From Rhizobium sp. (GTDB taxonomy: Bacteria; Pseudomonadota; Alphaproteobacteria; Rhizobiales; Rhizobiaceae), in assembly GCA_003501385.1 (NCBI GenBank), contig DNPN01000231.1:1118-16030 (forward strand): 14,913 nt of DNA, read 5' to 3'. The translations under genes were made by a program, and so were the position numbers. The notes beneath the pieces are model-generated. The model did no database searches. It was not told the DNA's origin and saw only the letters and a program-made list of their open reading frames with translations. Below are positions 1 through 5,698 of the stretch, in pieces (position 1 is the stretch's first letter; each line of letters opens with the position of its first letter).

Positions 1-55
1 TGTCAGGGAAAAGTGGAACCCGGCTTTCCCGAAAAGACAACCGAAAACAAAGAAT
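1..55. repeat. Partial RIME-like intergenic repeat (copy A)
   Basis: This stretch matches the reverse complement of the right half of the full element at 9846-9972. It begins TGTCAGGGAAAAGTGGAA and keeps most bases until about position 52, where the two copies diverge. GGGAAA and TTTCCC inside it, flanked by TGTC and GACA, can form a stem. Rhizobial genomes carry short mosaic intergenic elements (RIME) of this style. The family assignment is from memory of such repeats, while the similarity between copies is seen directly. The copy is cut by the window edge, and on its right it joins a different palindrome. Confidence 0.7.
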
Positions 56-56
56 T

Positions 57-97
57 TTAGCGTCTATCTGGTTCAATCTGAACCAGATAGACGCTAA
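57..97 (-). terminator. Perfect 19-bp-stem hairpin after the 76-aa gene
   Basis: Bases 57-75 and 79-97 are exact reverse complements separated by the 3-base loop ATC. The hairpin starts 5 bases past the stop codon of the leftward gene at 103-333, so it is placed to end that transcript. The sequence after it on the minus strand is T-rich (AAAATTCTTTGTTTT) but lacks a strict U-run. It may therefore be a repeat-derived palindrome acting as a terminator or RNA-stabilising structure. It is symmetrical and could work in either direction. Confidence 0.6.
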
Positions 98-102
98 TTG
101 CC

Positions 103-333
103 TCAATGCTGCATCACAGGGTGACGCGACCATTCCTGCAAGGTGGTCTTGATCAAAACAAGGGCCGCATGACGCGCCTGATCGCGCTCATGGGGATCAA
201 TAATCCCCATGAGGCGAGTTTCAAAAGCGCGCACAGTTTCGCGCACCCAGCGATGCAGGTTAGGATCCGTGTTTTTATCCAGCAAGGCGCGAATGGTGCT
301 TTCCATTCTGCGGCGCTCAAGGCTCATTGTCAT
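103..333 (-). CDS. Hypothetical protein, 76 aa
   Basis: I do not recognise a family. The start is ATG at 333, chosen because GGAGGA lies 8 bases upstream; a start further out, at 405, has no such support. The protein (MTMSLERRRMESTIRALLDK...) is charged, probably all-helical, and has no cysteine, signal peptide or membrane segment. It includes DPNLHRWVRETVRAFETRL, and a C-terminal part rich in Ala, Leu, His and Trp. It lies 137 bases downstream of the acetyltransferase on the same strand and is followed at once by a strong hairpin, so it may be the last gene of that unit or have its own promoter. The ribosome site and hairpin make it likely to be real, but no function can be assigned. Confidence 0.6.
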   Translation of the reverse strand: MTMSLERRRMESTIRALLDKNTDPNLHRWVRETVRAFETRLMGIIDPHERDQARHAALVLIKTTLQEWSRHPVMQH

Positions 334-438
334 TGCAGTCTTCCTCCAAGAAAGACAAATATCGTGCAGCAGGCTTGCCCCAGGCGTATCACCAAAGGAC
401 AACAACCTTTAATTTATACAGGAATTGCACTCAATTAA

Positions 439-459
439 AAATAGGAAATACACCTATTT
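439..459 (-). terminator. Weak candidate terminator after the acetyltransferase gene
   Basis: AAATAGG (439-445) and CCTATTT (453-459) form a 7-bp stem with a 7-base loop. On the minus strand it is followed by TTAATTG, with a T-rich run continuing from the stem. It lies 12 bases beyond the acetyltransferase stop codon. The stem is AT-rich and short, so it may only partly stop transcription toward the 76-aa gene. Confidence 0.35.
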
Positions 460-470
460 GGACGCCAGCC

Positions 471-959
471 TCACGCCAGCGCCTGAACATAGCGCATCCC
501 TGTGACAGGACGTGGCGCGAAATCCATATGCTCGTAAAAACGGTGAGCGGCGACATTGCCCGTCGTTGCACTGACAGACAGGTAATCGCAGCCAGCCTTG
601 CGCGCCACATCCCGTGCCCGTGCCACCAGATGCTGGCCAATTCCATTGCTGCGTTGGCCATCACGAACGTAAAGGTGGTGCAAATCCATGCCGCGCTTGC
701 CCTCAATGGCTCTGTAGAGCGGCACCAGAATGGCGTAACCAATCAACTCTTCACCGCCTTCCGCCACGAGAGCGGTAATCCACGGTAGAGGTCCGAACAG
801 ATCACGCTTCAGGGTCTCGGCGGTCATTTCGGATGTATCACCATGGTGCTTGGCCAGATCCGCAATCATAGCGCTCAACTGGGGCATATCGTCTGGCCGC
901 GCATGGCGGATAGACACGACGGGCGGGCGTGGCAGGGTCATTTCGGTATCTTCAGTCAC
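471..959 (-). CDS. GNAT-family N-acetyltransferase
   Basis: A soluble acyltransferase of about 162 aa that should move acetyl from acetyl-CoA to an amine. The acceptor is unknown. The fold is recognisable from SIRHARPDDMPQL near the N-terminus (residues 16-28), the beta-4 strand MDLHHLYV (91-98), the CoA pyrophosphate loop QRSNGIG (102-108), and GNVAAHRFYEHMDF (134-147). I chose GTG at 959, with AAGGGA 8 bases upstream; ATG at 941 is a close alternative. An ATG at 1043 would read through the terminator hairpin and is unlikely. The gene sits behind an attenuator-like leader whose peptide contains Tyr, Phe, Trp and Tyr codons, so expression may follow aromatic amino acid supply. That is an inference and might hint at an aromatic amine or amino acid substrate. 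Confidence 0.85.
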   Translation of the reverse strand: MTEDTEMTLPRPPVVSIRHARPDDMPQLSAMIADLAKHHGDTSEMTAETLKRDLFGPLPWITALVAEGGEELIGYAILVPLYRAIEGKRGMDLHHLYVRDGQRSNGIGQHLVARARDVARKAGCDYLSVSATTGNVAAHRFYEHMDFAPRPVTGMRYVQALA

Positions 960-962
960 GGT

Positions 963-1000
963 GCTTTTCCCTTGTTTAAAATTCGCCGTCAGGGAAAAGC
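963..1000 (-). promoter_or_regulatory. Hairpin covering the acetyltransferase ribosome binding site
   Basis: On the minus strand, GCTTTTCCC (1000-992) is exactly complementary to GGGAAAAGC (971-963), with a 20-base loop. The 3' arm contains most of the AAGGGA ribosome site of the GTG start at 959. The structure begins just after the U-run of the upstream terminator, so read-through RNA could fold it and lower translation. The complementarity is seen directly; a regulatory role is inferred. Confidence 0.4.
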
Positions 1001-1004
1001 TCGT

Positions 1005-1038
1005 AAAAAACAACAAAGCCGCCTGACGGCGGCTTGTT
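1005..1038 (-). terminator. Intrinsic terminator of the leader (attenuator segment 3:4)
   Basis: On the minus strand AGCCGCC, loop GTCA, GGCGGCT form a GC-rich stem, extended by AACA/TGTT. It is followed by a T-rich tail ending in six T (complement of 1005-1010). This is a textbook rho-independent terminator pointing left. No gene except the short leader ORF precedes it on that strand, and it ends 45 bases before the acetyltransferase start. It therefore looks like an attenuator and not the end of an ordinary gene. Confidence 0.8.
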
Positions 1039-1078
1039 GACATGATGATCTGTCGAGCCGCCGATTACCGGTAGGCCC
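1028..1078 (-). promoter_or_regulatory. Antiterminator / alternative pairings of a transcription attenuator
   Basis: On the minus strand, GGCGGCT (1062-1056) can pair with AGCCGCC (1034-1028), helped by GACA/TGTC inside. AGCCGCC is also the 5' arm of the terminator, so the two folds exclude each other. GGGCC (1078-1074), within the last codons of the leader ORF, can pair with GGCTC (1059-1055), giving the third fold. This four-segment layout is that of trp- and phe-type attenuators. Pairings are read from the sequence; function is inferred. Confidence 0.6.
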
Positions 1079-1118
1079 AAAAATACGTGCAGGAGATGAG
1101 TGTGCGCGATGTGATCAT
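1065..1118 (-). CDS. Putative attenuator leader peptide, 17 aa (MITSRTLISCTYFWAYR)
   Basis: A short ORF reads ATG ATC ACA ... TGC ACG TAT TTT TGG GCC TAC CGG TAA, giving four aromatic codons among the last six. It ends 2 bases before segment 2 of the antiterminator, which is the correct spacing for a ribosome stalled on the aromatic codons to govern RNA folding. AAGGAGG lies 13 bases upstream, rather far for a ribosome site. Alternatively the message may begin at the ATG itself, as described for the trp leader of Sinorhizobium. Known leaders usually repeat one amino acid, whereas this one mixes Tyr, Phe and Trp. The peptide itself need not have a function. Confidence 0.5.
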   Translation of the reverse strand: MITSRTLISCTYFWAYR

Positions 1119-1124
1119 GGTGGG

Positions 1125-1154
1125 ATCAATGCCTCCTTATCGAAGAAAAGTCAA
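1125..1154 (-). promoter_or_regulatory. Candidate promoter of the leader-acetyltransferase unit
   Basis: TTGACT on the minus strand (1154-1149) matches a -35 box. At 18 bases spacing the -10 is only ATTGAT (1130-1125), a weak match. Transcription from it would begin at or next to the leader ATG at 1118, making the leader message leaderless. The rest of the region up to 1390 shows no confident gene or RNA. Confidence 0.3.
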
Positions 1155-1390
1155 GAGGTCATCGTCGCTTGCTCACCCGACAAAGTCACGCAGTAGCGCC
1201 GCTTCATCTCCTGAGATTAGCATTTCGATAAACGTCTTCAAAACGGCAACCTGAGAATACAACCCCTCATTCCATCTGCGTAAAAAATTGGAAGCTGTTT
1301 TGCGCCGCAAGGTTCTTTTATTGCTCCGCACAATGATGTGACATGAGATCAACATTGAAGGTCCCGCATCTCAAATAAAGGAAATTTCAA

Positions 1391-2539
1391 ATGACCGGAA
1401 AGAAAAATGTGTTTCTTACAGGTGCAACTGGCTTCATAGGCGCATACCTTCTTAATGAAATGCTCAAAAGCCCTCATATCGGAAAAATTTATACATTATG
1501 TCGCAGGTTTGATCCACAAAACGACCGAGAAAGAATTCTGTTTTCATTTAAGAAATTCTCCATAGAGACGAATACGGATTATTTATATACTGACCAGATT
1601 CAAGTCGTCGAGGGAGACATAACAATGCCCCGTTTTGGACTGTCTGACTCCAGCTACGAAATGATATGTCAGGAAGTAGATGTCATCCATCATGTCGCCG
1701 CGAGCGTGAATCACATTCAGCCCTATGAATTACTCAAGAAACCCAATGTAGATAGCATGTCAGACGCTATTCTTATGGCTTCACATGGAAAGCCAAAAAT
1801 CGTGAATTTCGTGTCAACATTAGGCTCCGCTGTGACGCGCGATGACAACGGCAATTATGTAGAGGACTTCCCAGGCAATACACCTCTAGAATCCGATATG
1901 GGATATCTGCTTTCAAAATGGGAGGGAGAAAAATTACAAGCGAAATTCATAGCCGAAGGGGGTAACACAAACCTGTTTCGCCTCGGCTATATATCCGGAC
2001 ACAGTACGTCTGGCGTTTCTTTGTTTGAAAACAACCAGTTTATGCTTTTCATAAAAAGCTGCATTCAACTTGGCTATGCGCCAGAACTGGATAGAACAAT
2101 CAACTTCACACCCGTTGACTACACTGTAAAAATTATGAATGCGCCAAAGTATACTATTGAGGGTGGGAACGTCTTAAATCTATTCAATTTTACAGGATTG
2201 ATCGAGTGGAAAAATATCGTTCAGTGGTTAAATGTACGAGGATATGAAATATCGATTATTCCTTTCTATGAATGGCAGAAGTTACTTTTGTCTGATGGCG
2301 AAAGGAATCCACTTTATCGTCTGCTACCACTTTACGGCAGCGACAATGCTCACGAAAAAATCCTACGTTTTGGACGAGAAATACACAGATACCGCTACGA
2401 CAATGTCTGCGCGGCAACGATCGAAAATGATGTCTGGCCCCCCAGACTCAAGTTCGAGTTACTAGATACGTATTTGAACTACTTACAGAGGCAGGATTTT
2501 TTACCCGCACCAACCATGATGGAATCATGTGCGGCATAG
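1391..2539 (+). CDS. Stand-alone thioester-reductase-type SDR (NAD(P)H-dependent)
   Basis: The 382-aa protein is an extended short-chain dehydrogenase like the terminal reductase (R) domain of NRPS, carboxylic acid reductases and Lys2. Such domains reduce a carrier-bound thioester to an aldehyde or alcohol. The Rossmann motif TGATGFIG is at residues 10-17. HHVAASVNHIQPYELLKKPNV (100-120) resembles the family's AA.VNH..PY..L..PNV block. The catalytic set is Ser142/Thr143 with Tyr172 and Lys176 in GYLLSKWEGE, and FTPVDY (239-244) is also typical. Start ATG 1391 has AAAGGAAA just upstream. No carrier protein or adenylation domain is in the window, so a partner must be elsewhere or the substrate is a free CoA ester. 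The gene is AT-rich with many ATA, TTA and AGA codons, unlike most neighbours, suggesting transfer. It is followed by an exporter 49 bases downstream. Confidence 0.8.
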   Translation: MTGKKNVFLTGATGFIGAYLLNEMLKSPHIGKIYTLCRRFDPQNDRERILFSFKKFSIETNTDYLYTDQIQVVEGDITMPRFGLSDSSYEMICQEVDVIHHVAASVNHIQPYELLKKPNVDSMSDAILMASHGKPKIVNFVSTLGSAVTRDDNGNYVEDFPGNTPLESDMGYLLSKWEGEKLQAKFIAEGGNTNLFRLGYISGHSTSGVSLFENNQFMLFIKSCIQLGYAPELDRTINFTPVDYTVKIMNAPKYTIEGGNVLNLFNFTGLIEWKNIVQWLNVRGYEISIIPFYEWQKLLLSDGERNPLYRLLPLYGSDNAHEKILRFGREIHRYRYDNVCAATIENDVWPPRLKFELLDTYLNYLQRQDFLPAPTMMESCAA

Positions 2540-2588
2540 TCGAATTTCCAATCGTACCAACCCGTTGATTATTTTAAGGCGTCTTGTC

Positions 2589-3755
2589 ATGCTTGATTCA
2601 AACAGGAATCTCTTTTTTCTGGCAATAATTTGCGCCTTCTGCGTCGCAAATATTTATTACAGTCAACCTATGTTAGGGCTTATTGCCCAAGAATTCGGCG
2701 GAGAGGCAGGCTCAGTCAGTGTCATAGCCACCATCGTCCAACTCTCTTATGCGGCCGGTCTGGTGTTTTTTGTGCCTCTGGGTGATCGGCTCTCGCGGCG
2801 CGGTCTGCTGGTGGGCCTCATCACGTTCAACGCGATAGGGTCACTTTGCGCTGCATTTGCAACAAGCCTTTTTGCTTTAGGCGTATCAAACATTCTGATT
2901 GGCATGACCTCTGTTGGTGGGCAGATCATTATTCCTGCTGTTTCTCTCTCCGCACGCGAAAACCGGCGCGGCCATGCAATGGGCATTGTCACGAGTGGCT
3001 TGCTGGCTGGTGTGCTGATTGCGCGTGCGCTTTCGGGCATCATTGGCGAGTATGAAGGCTGGCGCGCAATGTATGTGGTCGCAACCGTGATCAATGTGGC
3101 GCTCGTGCCTTTCGCGATGACGATCATTCCGAAAAATGTCCCGGACGTCAAAGAGCCCTATGCGGCATTCATGAAATCCCTGTGGCATTTGGCCAAGCAG
3201 CCGGAGTTGCATCTCCCCGCCCTCAGCGGCGCATTGATGTTCGGCTCCTTCAGTGCGCTTTGGGGAAGCCTTGCGCTTCTGGCAGGCCAAGCCCCATACC
3301 ATTTAAACAGCGCCCAGATCGGAGCATTCGGTTTCGCTGGGTTGATAGGAACACTTTCAGCCCCTTTCATTGGCAAATTGGCGGATAAAATTGGTGCACG
3401 CCGCGTTGTTTTATCCGGCGCAAGCCTCAATGTGCTGGCGTTTATGTTGATTGCCTTCACTACGCATCAACTGTTCTTCCTGATCATCGGAATGATTATT
3501 CTTGATCTCGGCGGCAGAGCGGGTCTGGTCGGAAACCAAATCCGCGCACTTTCACTGGACCCGCGCGCACGCAGCCGCCTGAATACCGTTTTCATGTCAA
3601 TTTATTTCCTTGGCGGCGCTGTGGGAACCAACTTGGGTGCCAGTGTTGGTGCACAGTATGGCTGGTTCGGCATTGCCGGATTAGGCCTGATTGCATCTTT
3701 CAGCGTGATCGGACTGAACTTCGTCAGTCGGCCCAAGCATGGAAAAACTGCGTAA
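2589..3755 (+). CDS. MFS transporter, AraJ/YnfM-like efflux type
   Basis: A 388-aa inner-membrane protein with about 12 hydrophobic segments. It opens with FFLAIICAFCVANIYYSQPML, resembling the ANLYYNQPLL signature of a drug-efflux-like MFS branch, and has motif A GDRLSRRG at residues 65-72. It should export a small molecule by proton antiport; the substrate is unknown. I chose ATG at 2589, with AAGG 9 bases upstream, over a GTG at 2529 that overlaps the reductase and has a poor ribosome site. It follows the reductase closely on the same strand, so the two may share a message and a pathway. The first 30-40 codons are AT-rich like the reductase, and then composition shifts to the GC-rich norm near 2700. 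The 3' end overlaps the convergent LysR gene by 75 bases. Confidence 0.85.
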   Translation: MLDSNRNLFFLAIICAFCVANIYYSQPMLGLIAQEFGGEAGSVSVIATIVQLSYAAGLVFFVPLGDRLSRRGLLVGLITFNAIGSLCAAFATSLFALGVSNILIGMTSVGGQIIIPAVSLSARENRRGHAMGIVTSGLLAGVLIARALSGIIGEYEGWRAMYVVATVINVALVPFAMTIIPKNVPDVKEPYAAFMKSLWHLAKQPELHLPALSGALMFGSFSALWGSLALLAGQAPYHLNSAQIGAFGFAGLIGTLSAPFIGKLADKIGARRVVLSGASLNVLAFMLIAFTTHQLFFLIIGMIILDLGGRAGLVGNQIRALSLDPRARSRLNTVFMSIYFLGGAVGTNLGASVGAQYGWFGIAGLGLIASFSVIGLNFVSRPKHGKTA

Positions 3756-4631
3756 ATGGTCGAGAAGCGCATCATGAAAAATCTGGAGTCTGGCCGACGG
3801 TTTGGAAGACGCTCGCAACAGAGAGATAGGCTCATTGCCCCGCTTGCTATCGTCGAAAAGCTTTACCAGCCTCCCTGCCGTGATATCCGGCAACGCCACC
3901 CAATCTGGCAGATAAGCCAAGCCTAGCCCACCAAGCGCTGCCTGTCGCAAGCCATCAAAATCATTGCAGCGAAAGCCTATGGACATGGCCGAATACTGCT
4001 GCGGATCGAGCGCTGCATGCCAACAAACTCCTGCCGGATCATGCAACTTGTCAACAATTGCATGCCCCGCAAGCTCGTTCCAGCTTGCTGGTTTTCCAGA
4101 TCGATCAAGGTAAGCGGGGCTTGCGCACACAAGCCAACGCTGAACGCCAATGGTTTTCGCATAAAGTCCGCTGTCGTTCAAAGGACCAATGCGCAAAACG
4201 GCATCAAGCCGTTCAATCGACGGGTTGGCAATGCGCTCGGTCAAATCCAGCTCAACCGTCATGCGAGGAAAATTCTCGCGCAATTTTGGCAACCACGGCA
4301 AAATATGCAGCTTGCCAAATGTGGGCAGGCAACTGATACGAAGCGGCCCGTCGAGATTGTCCTTGATGGATTTGATCTCAACGCGCATGGCGTTCAGCTC
4401 GTTGAGAATAACCTCTGCGCGCGCCACCAGCACTTCGCCAACATCTGTCAGCATCAGCGCCCGTGTGGACCGCACAAAGAGTGCGGCTCCAAAATAGTCC
4501 TCAAGCATGTCAATCTTGCGGGCAATAGAAGAAGGCTTCATGCCTTGGCGTCTTGCCGCCTCCGAAAATGAACCTGCCCGCACGACATCAACAAAAGTGG
4601 AAAGATGTTGAGTGTAATTCGCAGCGTCCAT
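3681..4631 (-). CDS. LysR-family transcriptional regulator
   Basis: A 316-aa DNA-binding regulator. The N-terminal winged helix is clear: FVDVVRAGSFSEAARRQGMKPSSIARKIDMLEDYFGAALFVRSTR spans about residues 13-57. It is followed by a substrate-binding-like effector domain (GPLRISCLPTFGKLHILPWL..., DAVLRIGPL, GLGLAYLPDW). This resembles the DNA-binding/effector layout common in rhizobial LTTRs next to transporters or oxidoreductases. The C-terminus (LLDHLRSFSMLGPTDEVQSD...) runs slightly past the usual family end and is coded on the strand opposite the MFS stop. The gene converges on the MFS gene, whereas LysR regulators usually diverge from their targets, so its target is not obvious. Its own promoter candidate and a 10-bp palindrome lie at 4719-4755. 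Confidence 0.92.
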   Translation of the reverse strand: MDAANYTQHLSTFVDVVRAGSFSEAARRQGMKPSSIARKIDMLEDYFGAALFVRSTRALMLTDVGEVLVARAEVILNELNAMRVEIKSIKDNLDGPLRISCLPTFGKLHILPWLPKLRENFPRMTVELDLTERIANPSIERLDAVLRIGPLNDSGLYAKTIGVQRWLVCASPAYLDRSGKPASWNELAGHAIVDKLHDPAGVCWHAALDPQQYSAMSIGFRCNDFDGLRQAALGGLGLAYLPDWVALPDITAGRLVKLFDDSKRGNEPISLLRASSKPSARLQIFHDALLDHLRSFSMLGPTDEVQSDHAERCNQA

Positions 4632-4718
4632 TTTTATAACCTAAACGGTGAGCGCCAACAGCATCGACGCATTGGAATGATGACGCCCCGACGATAGCCC
4701 GGGCAGAAAGCACACTTC

Positions 4719-4755
4719 ACCTTAAGGTTAGACAATGAAACAGTTACAATTTCAA
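4719..4755 (-). promoter_or_regulatory. LysR gene promoter with overlapping palindrome
   Basis: On the minus strand, TTGAAA (4755-4750), 17 bases, then TCTAAC (4732-4727) form a reasonable sigma-70 promoter. The perfect palindrome ACCTTAAGGT (4719-4728) overlaps the end of the -10 and the expected start site, as an autorepression operator would. The 5' leader would be about 90 bases. No divergent gene uses this region, because the methyltransferase points the same way and ends at 4774. Confidence 0.45.
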
Positions 4756-4773
4756 GCGCATACCCTTTAGAGA

Positions 4774-5577
4774 CTACTTCACCGCGCAAATCGCATACCT
4801 GTGCTGCGTTGCCCGCTCCAGCCCTTTCAGAAAACCGAAATTGGCCCTCTGCGCACGGTTGATGGCACGTAGGTTGGTATCAATCACCACCGCCGAAAAG
4901 CCTGCCTGCTTCAACAGCTCCACCACAGCCTCGGCCCTTGCCCCGTCTGAAAAATAGACGCGCGACAGGATGCTTTTGTGGGTTTCCACCAGCGACGAAG
5001 CCGGGCCGTGGTGGGCCATCTTTTTGCCGATGCCAAGCCGTGTGGCCAATTTAGAGAGATAGCCGGTGATCTTGGCAAGCGGGCTGGGATTGACGAAATC
5101 GCCATCAACAATCAGCAGCTTGCCGCCGGGTTTCAGCACCCGATGCCATTCTTTGAAAGCAGTGAGCGGGTCCACAAGCGTCCAGACCAGATGGCGGTTG
5201 GTGATGGCGTCATAGGCTGCGTCTGGTTCCATGGTGTTTTCGGCATCGCCCATCAAAAAGCGGATGTTGCGGCCACGGGATTTGGCTTTGGCGCGGGCGC
5301 GTTCCAGCATCGGTTCGGCCCAATCCATGCCGGTCACTTGAAAGCCGAGATCATCGAGCAGATGCGAGACGACCCCGGTGCCAGAGGCCAGATCCAGCAC
5401 TTTGCGCCCCTCGCCTTGCCCAAGATGGCGGCGGATCAGGGCATGCCAGGCGGCGCGTTCAATCTCGGAAAAGATTTCGTGGCCGGGTTGGCTGTCAAAA
5501 GTTTCGGCGCGCAAAGACCAGTAGGCTTTGATCTCATCTTTGAGATTGTAGTTATGCTGGCTTGCGATCTGCGACAT
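4774..5577 (-). CDS. Class I SAM-dependent methyltransferase (UbiE/type 11-like)
   Basis: A 267-aa soluble enzyme. Motif I VLDLASGTGVVS (60-71) binds SAM, with the acidic residue Asp85 in GMDWAEPML and GDAE at 110-113. WHRVLKPGGKLLIVDGD (144-160) is the usual motif III region. The methyl acceptor is unknown. Start ATG 5577 has TGGAG 6 bases upstream. The gene diverges from an iron-type ABC importer, and its promoter shares the control site of that importer, so it is probably co-regulated with uptake. It might modify the imported ligand or release its metal, but that is inference. Nothing in the sequence ties it to quinone synthesis, despite the general UbiE resemblance. Confidence 0.85.
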   Translation of the reverse strand: MSQIASQHNYNLKDEIKAYWSLRAETFDSQPGHEIFSEIERAAWHALIRRHLGQGEGRKVLDLASGTGVVSHLLDDLGFQVTGMDWAEPMLERARAKAKSRGRNIRFLMGDAENTMEPDAAYDAITNRHLVWTLVDPLTAFKEWHRVLKPGGKLLIVDGDFVNPSPLAKITGYLSKLATRLGIGKKMAHHGPASSLVETHKSILSRVYFSDGARAEAVVELLKQAGFSAVVIDTNLRAINRAQRANFGFLKGLERATQHRYAICAVK

Positions 5578-5603
5578 GTCCGACTCCAGAACCCCTGAAT
5601 TTT

Positions 5604-5620
5604 ACTGGAATCCTTCTAAA
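5604..5620. promoter_or_regulatory. Irr/ICE-like imperfect palindrome
   Basis: Read on the minus strand the site is TTTAGAA-GGA-TTCCAGT. The first half matches the ICE-type Irr motif remembered for rhizobia (TTTAGAA...TTCTAAA); the second half matches only in part. It overlaps the -10 of the methyltransferase promoter and lies just upstream of the importer -35. Chance similarity is possible. Confidence 0.3.
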
Positions 5621-5658
5621 AGATATTTGTTGACTGTCAAACTCATAATATCATAAAT
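5613..5658. promoter_or_regulatory. Divergent promoters with a TGA-N9-TCA iron-box-like site
   Basis: The inverted repeat TTGAC-T-GTCAA (5630-5640) contains two -35 boxes facing apart. Rightward is TTGACT (5630-5635) with CATAAA (5652-5657) at 16 bases. Leftward is TTGACA (5640-5635) with TAGAAG (5618-5613) at 16 bases. TGA (5631-5633), nine bases, TCA (5643-5645) fit the IRO-box pattern TGA-N9-TCA of the iron regulator RirA in rhizobia, and lie over the -35 boxes. One bound repressor could silence both directions. The bases are seen directly; the RirA link is inferred. Confidence 0.55.
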
Positions 5659-5698
5659 CCCCAACGGGACAAGAATTCGAAGTTTATGGAGACACAAC

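Noticed and set aside
394..410. Small inverted repeat AAAGG/CCTTT upstream of the 76-aa gene
   Set aside because: Five bp with a 7-base loop is expected by chance and has no U-run or ribosome site in it.
960..1043. Upstream ATG at 1043 as the start of the acetyltransferase
   Set aside because: The extension would translate the terminator hairpin and gives an atypical N-terminus. GTG 959 has a good ribosome site.
1173..1355. 60-aa reading frame on the minus strand (MLISCHIIVRSNKRTLRRK...)
   Set aside because: It has no clear ribosome site, no recognisable motif and an AT-rich, basic composition expected of random frames in this AT-rich gap. It is kept out of the gene list.
2529..2588. GTG at 2529 as the start of the MFS protein
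   Set aside because: It adds a basic 20-residue lead with a poor ribosome site. ATG 2589 begins right before the first membrane segment and has AAGG upstream.
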